This document shows, piece after piece, positions 29,288-37,978 of a DNA stretch of 64,000 bases. This stretch comes from Ignavibacteriales bacterium. GTDB lineage: Bacteria > Bacteroidota > Ignavibacteria > Ignavibacteriales > Ignavibacteriaceae. Under the pieces are notes generated by a model that saw nothing but the letters and a program-made list of their open reading frames with translations, did no database searches and was not told the DNA's origin. The stretch is from positions 84,123 to 148,122 of the forward strand of contig JADJNX010000022.1 of the NCBI GenBank assembly GCA_016714125.1. Direction: 5' to 3'. The translations under genes and the position numbers were made by a program. Numbering within the stretch: position 1 is the first letter of the stretch; every line of letters begins with the position of its first letter.

Positions 29288-29317
29288 TCGGGATTTTTAG
29301 AAAAATCCATAATCCCG
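29288..29317. promoter_or_regulatory. Palindrome in a divergent promoter region
   Basis: GGATTTTTAGAAAAATCC (29291-29308) is a perfect 8-bp inverted repeat with a 2-base centre, and CGGGA/TCCCG nests outside it. It lies between the divergent carboxylase and NHL genes; an operator is possible but unproven. Confidence 0.3.
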
Positions 29318-29369
29318 TTTCCTAAGTTAAAGAAAAACCAATTAATGTGAAAATAATTTAAATTTATTT

Positions 29370-30218
29370 ATGAAAAACCTAAATGCGCTCCTTGTATTGA
29401 TTTACATCACTTTGCTGTCAAATAACTTGAATGCCCAACCATGGCGTTTGGTGAAGGAAATCGGCTATTTTCAAAGAACCTCCTCATTTTGCCTCTCCCC
29501 TGAAGGATATTTTTATGTAACCGACCAGGGTACCAATCAGGTGCACAAACTCAATATGGATGGTGCGGTGTTTAACTCGTCCGGAGGTTATGGATGGGAT
29601 GCGAGTGGACTCTCACGACCCGTCGATGTTACTGCGGAAGCTGTTTATGTTTTAGTCGCTGATGAAGATAACAGCAAGGTAAACAAATACGACAAAAATC
29701 TCAATCTGGTAGGAACTGTTTATAAAAGAGACAGCCAGAAACCGGAGGAAGTGTTTGGTTATCCCCTCTCAGTTACTGTTTCAACGCTTGGCGACCTTTA
29801 CATCCTGGATGGTGAGAACAATCGAGTAGTATATTTCAGTTTTTTTGGTGATTATAAAGGCAATTTTGGGGGTTTTGGAACAGGATTTTACGAATTCCAC
29901 AGACCACAAAAGATATCTGCACTTAAAAATGCGATTGGTGTTGTGGATGATAACAAATTAGTCCTTTTTGATTTGTTTGGTACTTATTTAAGAAACATCG
30001 AATTTCAAGAGCGGCTTCGTTCCGTGAAATATAACGATGGCAAAATTACGGTTGTCACCAAAAGAGAAATTTATGTGGCTGAGGATAATTTTATGTATGA
30101 ATTTAGTCAACTTAATATCGAACATGAAGGCGTCTGGTTTGTAGATGCTTTGGTGGCAGGTGACAAGTTGTATGTACTTACAGAAAATTCGATACTATTT
30201 TTTGAGAAGGGTTTTTGA
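29370..30218 (+). CDS. Exported NHL-repeat-like beta-propeller protein
   Basis: The 282-residue product has a signal peptide (LLSNNLNAQ) and about five propeller blades with the pattern YFYVTDQGTNQVHKLN, YVLVADEDNSKVNKYD, DLYILDGENNRVVYF, as in NHL/6-bladed propellers. It is probably a periplasmic or surface binding protein. The stop overlaps the TTG start of the next gene, so the first three plus-strand genes here form one operon. The ligand is unknown. Confidence 0.8.
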   Translation: MKNLNALLVLIYITLLSNNLNAQPWRLVKEIGYFQRTSSFCLSPEGYFYVTDQGTNQVHKLNMDGAVFNSSGGYGWDASGLSRPVDVTAEAVYVLVADEDNSKVNKYDKNLNLVGTVYKRDSQKPEEVFGYPLSVTVSTLGDLYILDGENNRVVYFSFFGDYKGNFGGFGTGFYEFHRPQKISALKNAIGVVDDNKLVLFDLFGTYLRNIEFQERLRSVKYNDGKITVVTKREIYVAEDNFMYEFSQLNIEHEGVWFVDALVAGDKLYVLTENSILFFEKGF

Positions 30219-30670
30219 TTTCCCGTCAATCACTCATTCGTTATCTACCGGCAATTCTCCTTTTTTTACTGCTGGTCGTTTCATTTCTCCCCTTTTATAC
30301 GGATGGCAGTTCTATTGTTTATCCCTTTACAAAATCACTTTTCACACGAATTTGTCACGGAATGGCAGACAGATGTTTTGAAATAGATGGAATTCCGCTT
30401 CATCTTTGCTCAAGATGTTTGGGAATCTATTCCGGACTCTTTGCCGGCTCAATCACGATCCTCTTCTTAAAAAATCAGATAGTTTCTTTAACAAAGAGAA
30501 GATATCTGTTAATTGCCTTTTCCCCCATTCTCATAAATAAATTATTGGAACTCTTCACGATAATTGATTATTCAAAGGTATGGGCGTTAATTTCCGGAAT
30601 ATTAAGCGGTTACCTTATCTTTTTATATATTGGAAATCGGTTTTTAATTAATTTTTCAAAAAAGAAGTGA
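30215..30670 (+). CDS. DUF2085 family membrane protein
   Basis: The 151-residue protein has four hydrophobic segments and the family's two cysteine motifs, RICHGMADRCF and LHLCSRCLGIY, the latter likely a metal or redox site. It starts with TTG overlapping the NHL gene's TGA (TTGA), which signals coupling. The function of DUF2085 is not known; a membrane redox or metal-binding role is a guess. Confidence 0.85.
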   Translation: MISRQSLIRYLPAILLFLLLVVSFLPFYTDGSSIVYPFTKSLFTRICHGMADRCFEIDGIPLHLCSRCLGIYSGLFAGSITILFLKNQIVSLTKRRYLLIAFSPILINKLLELFTIIDYSKVWALISGILSGYLIFLYIGNRFLINFSKKK

Positions 30671-31191
30671 TGGTTAACAGCAAATATTTCCCCACTCTGG
30701 TCTCCGGATTTGCGGCAGGCGTTCTTACAACAGTTCCACATATCAAGTCACTTTCATGCTGTATTCTTGTACCGGCAGCGGTGGTCTTTGCACTATATGC
30801 AGATAAAAGGATTAGTGGATCCAAATCCCCCATCGTATTAAAAAGAGCTTTAATGTTTGGATTGATGACCGGGTTGTTTACCACACTATTTGGAACTGCG
30901 TTTGATGTGTTGATCACTTTTATCACGAGACAAAATGAATTTGTGTCCGCATATCCCGATGTGCTTAAAATGTTGGGAGAGATGCAGTTTTTCCCAAAGG
31001 GTGATGCATCTTATAAAGAAGCTCTGGATATCCTTGAACAGACGAGGAACGAAATTGTTGAAACCGGATTTTCGCTTTTTTACACTTTTATGATGTTGAT
31101 CAACAATTTAATTTTTTATCCGGTGTTTGGATTATTGGGCGGGTTATTAGGAAAAGCAATTCTTGACAGAGCGGGTAATACCGATCGTTAA
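30670..31191 (+). CDS. Small multi-pass membrane protein of unknown function
   Basis: The 173-residue protein (ATG at 30670, overlapping the previous TGA as TGATG; a GTG one codon upstream is also possible) has four hydrophobic stretches: FPTLVSGFAAGVLTTVP, CCILVPAAVVFALYAD, ALMFGLMTGLFTTLFGTAF and a C-terminal pair with GGLLGKAI. A charged central loop (about residues 90-125) probably faces the cytoplasm. The layout resembles small DUF4199-like proteins, but I cannot assign a family. It is the last gene of the NHL-DUF2085 unit and converges with tonB, one base apart. Confidence 0.7.
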   Translation: MVNSKYFPTLVSGFAAGVLTTVPHIKSLSCCILVPAAVVFALYADKRISGSKSPIVLKRALMFGLMTGLFTTLFGTAFDVLITFITRQNEFVSAYPDVLKMLGEMQFFPKGDASYKEALDILEQTRNEIVETGFSLFYTFMMLINNLIFYPVFGLLGGLLGKAILDRAGNTDR

Positions 31192-31863
31192 TCAGCGCAA
31201 CCTGAACGGGAAAGTAATTGTAACCGATTGAACAAAATTTTCTCCATCTTTTAACTTTTCAAATCTCCATGTTCTCAATGCTGTGATACAGAGATTGTCA
31301 AGTTTTGGGTCAAGTTTTTTTACAGGAACCACACTTCCAACACTGCCATTTGGTAATATGGTGAATGATAATACAACATTTCCTTCAATATTAACCCCGG
31401 ATGGATATTTGGGGATATTCCAGCTTAAAACTGCACGCTTCCCTTTACCACCCCAACCGATAGAATATCCAGTACCGTAGGTTGTTCCACCTGTTGTACC
31501 GGGATTGGTTGTTGTCCCTTTTTTATCCTCTTTCCCTTTTTTTGAATCAGCATCTTTAGGTTTTGTTTTCACACCATCTTTGTCGGTGTTTTTGGCTTCG
31601 GGTGTCTTCACCTTTTGATCTTTTTTCTTGTCTGAAGCGTCCTTTTCTTCCTGTGTAACATCCTTGTCAGATTCCTCAGCAAAATCTCCTTTTTTCCCCG
31701 CATCACCACCTATATCCTCCGGTGTCTCAATTTCCATAACAATGATATTTTTTTGCGGGGTATCTGTGATTTTGCCGCCAAAATACATCGTAAACATCAG
31801 GAGAAACCCGATGAGATGTAATACAAGCGACACGCCAACAGAAATACCACGCTCTTTATTCAA
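31192..31863 (-). CDS. tonB: TonB energy-transducing protein
   Basis: The 223-residue protein has the TonB order: one N-terminal membrane helix (SLVLHLIGFLLMFTMYFGG), a long charged linker rich in Lys, Asp and Gly (about residues 40-135), and a C-terminal TonB domain (PSGVNIEGNVVLSFTILPNG, LDNLCITALRTWRFEKL). The linker is Lys/Asp-rich rather than Pro-rich, which is unusual but seen in some TonB/TolA-like proteins. It follows exbD by two bases and ends the operon. Confidence 0.88.
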   Translation of the reverse strand: MNKERGISVGVSLVLHLIGFLLMFTMYFGGKITDTPQKNIIVMEIETPEDIGGDAGKKGDFAEESDKDVTQEEKDASDKKKDQKVKTPEAKNTDKDGVKTKPKDADSKKGKEDKKGTTTNPGTTGGTTYGTGYSIGWGGKGKRAVLSWNIPKYPSGVNIEGNVVLSFTILPNGSVGSVVPVKKLDPKLDNLCITALRTWRFEKLKDGENFVQSVTITFPFRLR

Positions 31864-31865
31864 AA

Positions 31866-32282
31866 TTACTCTTCCTTTACTGCTTCGCGTTTATCTGTTT
31901 CAAGGGTAAATTTATCAAACCCCGCTCCCTTCGCCGCATCGATCACCATGACAACTTTTTCAATTGCCACATCTTTATCTGAGGCAATTATCAAATTAGC
32001 TTCATCAGATTTTGAACGAAGAGTTTTTAGTCGTCCTTCAAGTTCGGGTTCGGCAACAATTGTCTCACCAAGATAAAAAGTGCCTTCTTTTGTAATTGTG
32101 ACTACAAATTCGGAAGGTACAACCTGCTCTGAAGTTTTTGAACCGGGCAGTTTTACCTTCACTCCCGACTGAACTACATACTGCGAAGTTATGATAAAAA
32201 ATATCAATAAAAGCATCACCACATCTGTGAGTGATGAAAACTGGAACTCAGCCAACGACTGGTTTCTTCTTTTAAATTTCAT
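31866..32282 (-). CDS. exbD: ExbD/TolR-type proton-channel subunit
   Basis: The 138-residue protein has a short cytoplasmic start, one membrane helix with the conserved Asp (Asp20 in SLTDVVMLLLIFFI) and a periplasmic domain with the typical FVVTITKEGTFYLGET and LIIASDKDVAIEKVVMVID segments. It couples the proton gradient to TonB. It lies 8 bases downstream of exbB and two bases from tonB. Confidence 0.93.
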   Translation of the reverse strand: MKFKRRNQSLAEFQFSSLTDVVMLLLIFFIITSQYVVQSGVKVKLPGSKTSEQVVPSEFVVTITKEGTFYLGETIVAEPELEGRLKTLRSKSDEANLIIASDKDVAIEKVVMVIDAAKGAGFDKFTLETDKREAVKEE

Positions 32283-32290
32283 ATCTGTAC

Positions 32291-32947
32291 CTAAAAATCG
32301 ACATCAAGTTCAGATTTATGTGCCGTCTGACCATGGCTTACATCTTCAAGAGTATCAATTACATCCGTTGAGATCGCTTCCATATTCAAAACAACTCTGT
32401 TTATTTGACTAAGTAAAAAGTTGTAGGAAATTAAAGCCGGAATACCAACCACCAATCCAAAAACTGTAGTTATTAATGCTTCATAAATACCACCGGCAAG
32501 ATCTGCGGGACTTGCGTTACCTCTGAGCTGTTCCACTGTCATAAATGCCTGTACTAAACCGGTAACCGTTCCTAAAAATCCCAATAACGGAGCTGCTCCG
32601 GCAACGGTGGCGAGCACCCAAAGTCCTCTTTCGAGTTTTGCAATTTCCTGATTTCCTGAATCTTCAATCGCTTCTCTTACACGCGCATAACCATATTTAT
32701 GTTTTCGTAAACCTTTTTTAATGATAGCAGCTATCGGCGACTTATCACCTTTTAATACCTGAATTGTACCCGACACGTCATTTTTCCTTAAAAGCGTCTC
32801 CACAGTAAGAATAAATCTGGGAACATTTACATTTGCTTTTCTTAGAGATATCAGTTTTTCAATTATTACTGCCAATCCTATAACCGAAAGCAACAAAATG
32901 GGCCACATGACCACGCCGCCTTTAAAAAACATTTCTATGAGATTCAT
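32291..32947 (-). CDS. exbB: ExbB/TolQ-type (MotA/ExbB family) proton-channel subunit
   Basis: The 218-residue protein has three membrane helices (WPILLLSVIGLAVIIEKL, a second around LWVLATVAGAAPLLGFLGTV, a third around ALITTVFGLVVGIPALISYN) and the family's long cytoplasmic segment between TM1 and TM2. The GTVTGLVQAF and ALITT-FGLVVGIPA motifs are those of ExbB/TolQ. Its ATG lies inside the end of the SPOR gene (26 base overlap). With exbD and tonB it forms a motor complex. Confidence 0.95.
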   Translation of the reverse strand: MNLIEMFFKGGVVMWPILLLSVIGLAVIIEKLISLRKANVNVPRFILTVETLLRKNDVSGTIQVLKGDKSPIAAIIKKGLRKHKYGYARVREAIEDSGNQEIAKLERGLWVLATVAGAAPLLGFLGTVTGLVQAFMTVEQLRGNASPADLAGGIYEALITTVFGLVVGIPALISYNFLLSQINRVVLNMEAISTDVIDTLEDVSHGQTAHKSELDVDF

Positions 32948-35900
32948 CTATTTTTTTCCGTTCTCTATTTTTCAATTTGGGGTTTAATGTATTATTAACC
33001 TCACGGGCTTTTTCTTCTTTATCAAAAGGACCAACTCTTACCCTGTACCAAACTCCATCTTCACCTGCAACACCACTCTTTTTGATTTTCATGACAAATG
33101 ATTTGTAACCTTTTTTCTTAAGCTCTTTTGCAAGTTTTTCTGCTGTATCAAATGCTCTGTGTGCAGAGATCTGAACATAAAACTTCTTGCCCGATTTAAA
33201 GATGAAATCGGCAATCTTTGTCTCTTTAACTTTATTTTTTACCGCATCCTGGAGTGTAATGTTCCCGTTATTGGAATTTTCATCACCTTTTTTAGTCGTT
33301 TTTTTGTCAGCTTCCTTTTTACCCTTGTCATCCTTCTTAACTTTTTTTGTCCTCTTCCGCAGCGGCACTGTCGAAAGTCACAAACACTTTATAAGTTTTT
33401 TCGGTTGAAGTATCATAAAGTACAGGATTTAAAGTACCATTCTCCTCTACCTCAAAATACCTGCCGTCTTTGAATGCGGCACCTTTAATATTAACTTCGT
33501 TTTGAGTGTCTTTGTTAAAAGGATACTCACGATTATCAGCCAAAAGGTTGCTGTCAACTATCACCAATGCACCCTGGGCAAGATTTTCATCAGTTTTCAC
33601 TGCATTTTTGCCTCTAAGGTAACCCGATGCTTGAAGAATAAAATATGTCGCAATAATTACTGCCAACACAATCAACATCTTTATTAGTACTGATAACTGG
33701 CTCTTTGGAGGTTCTGTTTCTTCTTCCATCGCTCGACTCTCATCTTTGATAGTATTTCCATTATCCTGTTCTTGAATTAATGGCTCTTGAGTAGATTCCT
33801 CGTATTCGTTTGTTGAAACATATTCCGGAGTCTCAACCAACGGCATCTGAGTATTTATTAAATCTTCACCGGTATTTTCGGAATCCTGACCTTTAATCTC
33901 TCCATGTGCATCCAGATGTTTAAATGAAGTGGGCTCATCAGGTACCGCCACCTCATCATATAAAGGTATATCAATTAGTTCAGGTTCTGCTTCTTCTTTG
34001 CGATCGGCAACCTGTGGTTCCACTTCCTCGGGAAGTTCCATAAGTTCCGGCTCTGATAACTGCTCTTCTTCCGTGACTGAAGCTGCTAATTTTTCGGGAT
34101 TTTCAATGACACCGTCAAAAAAAGACTCATCAAACATCAATTTGTCTTCATCGGATTCCGACTCAACAACCTCTTCCACTTCATAAACATTTTCATCTTT
34201 GTGTTGAATCAGATCGTTAAGGGATTCAATTTCCTCATCCCCCATCTGCTCATCTGCGGCTCCAATTTCGACGGTTTCGATTTCATCAGGGATAATTTCT
34301 TCTTTGCCTTGAATCAACTCGTTAAGAGAATCAATTTCCTCGTCATCCAGCTGCTCTTTATCAGTTCCAATTTCAACTGTTTCGATTTCATCAAGTATAT
34401 TTTGTGCCTCTTCTCCAAGAGATTCATCTAGCTCTACATGTTGTTCCGTCTGTGAAATATCTTCATCTTCCGTTTCCACAACAAAATCCTCTGCAGTGCC
34501 GGCTTCAAACTCAGTTTGAGCTTCAACTTCTTGTTCTGACTGAGTCTCACTATCCTGATCATCTTCGGATTCTGGTTCATCACCGGATTCAAGTCCAACA
34601 ACCGCTAATTCTTCGGGGATAACTTCGTCATCCACAACAATAACAATTTCTTCAGAGGATTCCTCGGATTCCACCTCATCAAGAGTTTCAACTTCAGGGA
34701 CATCAGTTAAATCTTCTATATCTGCAAATATGCTGATTCTTTGTTTTTTTCGGAACCACTTCCTCCGATTCAACAACTATCTCATCCTGAGTATCTTCAC
34801 CTTCCTCAACTTCTTCTTTTATCTCTGGAATTTCCAGGAGTAACTTCTCTGTTTTCTTCTTCTGATATTTCTTCAACTTCGAGTTCTTCTGAAATTTCTA
34901 CCGCGTTGATCCTCAGGTTCCTCTAACTCATCAACCAGTTCATCTTTTTCGAGAATCTCCTCACTTAATTCAACTTCTTCATCAGGTTCGGGAAGTTCGT
35001 CTGTCAATTCGATCTCTTCTTCGGGTTCGGGAAGTTTATCAACCAATTCAACTTCTTCTTCAGATTCGGGAAGTTCATCAGCCAATTCGATCTCTTCCTC
35101 AGTTTCGGGAAGTTCGTCTGCCAATTCGACCTCTTCCTCTGATTCGGGAAGTTTATCATCCAATTCAACCTCTTCCTCGGATTCAGGAAGTTCGGCATCC
35201 AATTCAACCTCTTCTTCAGGTTCGGGAAGTTCGTCAGCCAATTCAACTTCGTCCTCGGATTCAGGAAGTTCGTCTGCTAATTCGATCTCTTCCTCGGGTT
35301 CAGGAAGTTCGTCAGCCAATTCTACCTCTTCCCCGGGTTCGGGAAGTTCGTCTAAATCAACAGTTTCTTCGGTATCTATTGAATATTCTTCAGAAAAATC
35401 ATTTAATTCTTCATTTATAACTTCATCAATAGATTCTACCGGTGGTTCGGGTACTTCAACAAGACTTTCCAGGAAATCAGTTACCTCATTCTCATCGGTA
35501 ACCTCTTTTTTTAGGGACTCATCTTCTTCGGTGACAGGGGTGACTTTAATTCCTCCTGAAAATATCGAATAAGTCTCTTCATCATCCTCCTCGTCTTCAG
35601 GAATAACTACAGAGGAATGTGTAAAGACTACTTCTTCCTCCTCTGAATTCAGAAAATCGGGTGTTACGGGTTCATCAGTCTCTTTTTCAGGATTGATTCC
35701 AAGATCGGAAAAAAGATCAGGTTCTTCACTATAAGATGATTTTATCGTCAGCTCTTCCTCTTCTTCAAAGGCTCTCGACAACGGATTTACCTTCTGAAAT
35801 CCGTCCTCGGAATCTTCAAAAAGTGGAATATCGGGTCTGTCAGTATATCTTTCACTTTTTCTGTCCTCCTCGAGTAGAATTCTGGACAATCTTCCGCCCC

Positions 35901-36285
35901 CTTTTTTTACAAATCCGGGGTCATTTAAGGAAAGAACATCATTAAAAAACTCATTAACCTTGGGAGATATGTCAATTTCAGGGGCTCCCTGTCCATCTCC
36001 ATCAAATGAAAGAAATTCATTAACTCTCAACCTCTCGGAGGCTCTGTCTTCCAAAACAATTTCTTCAATTATCTCGAGTTTTTCATCAAAAAATTGAAGA
36101 ACCTCTCCATCGCCGCTGTCTGATGGTTTGCGTTTAACAAAACAAAACTCGTGAAGATTATAAACCGTACCCGGTTCAAAATTCTTTTTTGCGAGATGCA
36201 TGAACTGACCAAGAAAATCAACCATCTGCAACTCAGTGCCGATAAACCGGTCCAGTATCTTATATAATATGCCGTCTTGACTCAT
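32922..36285 (-). CDS. Giant acidic SPOR-domain membrane protein (several frameshifts)
   Basis: Joined, the protein is about 1120 residues: an N-terminal region resembling a divergent HU/CCDC81-like domain (MSQDGILYKILDRFIG to NLHEFCFVKRKPS), about 800 highly acidic residues with a tandem 13-residue repeat, one membrane helix near 33620-33690 (IKMLIVLAVIIATYFILQA), and a periplasmic SPOR domain at the C-terminus (FYVQISAHRAFDTAEKLAKE, WYRVRVGPFDKEEKA). SPOR domains bind denuded septal glycans. Breaks lie in the T-run 33342-33348, near 34744-34750, near 34825-34830 and near 34905; correcting each keeps an acidic, repeat-like frame throughout (EVVPKKQRISIFADIEDL, EVTPGIPEIKEEVEEG). The ATG at 36285 was preferred over an upstream ATG because MSQDGILYKIL looks like a natural start. 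It overlaps exbB. Confidence 0.75.
34960..35349. repeat. Ten tandem copies of a 39-bp coding repeat
   Basis: Each unit encodes 13 residues of the type ELPEPEEEVELAD or ELPESEEEIELAD. Variation is confined to a few sites (P/S/T, V/I, AD/VD/TD). The array continues degenerately to about 34925. The repeat is entirely within the SPOR protein and acidic. Confidence 0.9.
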
Positions 36286-36380
36286 TTTTAAAAACCTAAA
36301 AGTGATCCACAAATTAATGAAATCTTCTTAAACAATTCAAGTGTTTCTTTCACTATTTTCTATAACTTGTTTAATATTTA

Positions 36381-37978
36381 TTAGTTACCATGAAAATTGT
36401 ACTCCCCCATGATATTTAGACCCGGAGTTTCATATTTGCCCCACTTCATAATCTTGGTGTTCAACAAGTCGGTTCCACTAAGGAATATCTTAATATTTGG
36501 TATATAATTGTACTCAACATTAATTCCGAGGTCAATTCCGCCGTCAATTTCAATTGTATTACCAATATCTGCAAAAGATTTCCCTATGTAACCAACTCTT
36601 ATATCAAAACTGATTGTTTTGTCATAATTGTTTCCATAAGCAGCGTAAGCTTCAAACTGTGGAGCATAAGGTATCTGCTTTGAAAAGTCGTCCTGAATTG
36701 TATTAAACTTCACTTCGCCTACAAATCTTCCAAATATTCCGGGATGGAAAGTGGCAGAGAAAAATCCCTCAAATCCTTTTACATCCGCTCCCGACATTGT
36801 AAATAACCCTCGTGAAGCCGACTCCTTATAATACGGGTAGGCGTCAGACATAAACCATGAAAGCCCTGTTTCAAACTCAATCAGTTTTTCATATTCATAT
36901 TTCAGGACAGCATTTAGATTATGTTTTTTCCTGAGAACAGAGAATGCCGAACTGTCGGCAAGTTTAAAGTATTGGTTTGCAGCAACTTTATCCTGATTAA
37001 AAAGAATGGTAGTTGAAGGATTGTAAGATGCAATCAGGAATAAACCATTCATAAATCTGAGGGAGTATTTAACCACAGGTGACAAATATGTATCATTAGG
37101 TGTCGAGGTTATGTCGATTCCGCCCAAAAGTTTCATTGTTCTGCCAACCACAATACCGCCCAACCCGCTAACCTGTAAAAAATTATTCTTAAAACTGTTT
37201 CCGGAAGAATCAGTCAGGTTTTGTTGTCTTATTGCGATATTTGAAAATATCTCGATAAATTCATATCTCGTGTTAAAAAAACCTTCGGCAGAGATAAGAT
37301 TTTCACTGAATTGTCCAAGATTCTGGGCAAACAAATCACCTTTTAGTTTTGCTCCATATTGCAAATACTCATAAGAGAGGTTCCTGAATCCAATTTCGGG
37401 ATTAAAGTAGCTGTTGTCTCTCGATCTGGTTGGATCATCACTTGCATAAAATTTAAAGAGTGATTTTTCATGCTGAAACTGGCAAAATATTCGGTCCCGG
37501 GATCAAGCAAACTGTCATTGTAACCAAAATATTTAATACCCGCATTTACAGCAAAATTGGTTTCATCCGCATTGTCGATAAAAGCTTGCCTCCGCTTAAA
37601 GTCGCCGCCTGCAAAAAGAACAACATCTCCCATTGGAGCGCTAATAAATCCTTTAATTGCAGGTTGAAACATATTTCCAAAACTGCCTGAGACATATCCT
37701 GTTGTATATTCTGATGTATCACGAAGGATTTCTCTTGCCACTTTGGGATCAAAATCCTTTGTAAGCGCCAATATGGAATCACCTATTTTAGGTCTTTTAA
37801 AATTATCCGACAAAATTGAATAAAAATCGGGATTTATTTTATCCCTCGGTGGAAAATCGTACGATCTTAAACCTGTAATAACAAAACTTGGCAGTTCCAC
37901 TTCCGGCTGGGCTTCAACCTGAGAAACTGAAACCAACAAAAGCAGAATAGTTACCAATAATAATTTTTTATTTATCAT
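36381..37978 (-). CDS. Outer-membrane beta-barrel-like protein (one frameshift)
   Basis: The joined 532-residue protein has a signal peptide (SVSQVEAQ) followed by a short LPSFVITGLRSYDFPPRDK segment and then strand-rich sequence with alternating aromatic residues (VLFAGGDFKRRQAFIDN, GYVSGSFGNMFQPAIKGFIS, YLSPVVKYSLRFMNGLFLIA), ending LNIMGEYNFHG. It looks like a TonB-receptor-type barrel with a reduced or missing plug. The frame breaks in the T-run 37464-37468; adding one base gives SMKKSLFKFYASDDPTRSRD. Its ATG overlaps the TPR gene's TGA (ATGA). In the operon it is followed by the SPOR protein and then ExbB-ExbD-TonB, so it may be a barrel energised by that complex. Confidence 0.7.

Noticed and set aside
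33929..34430. Ser-rich plus-strand ORFs opposite the acidic SPOR protein
   Set aside because: Antisense of Glu/Asp-rich coding sequence gives Ser/Phe/Leu-rich open frames by composition alone.
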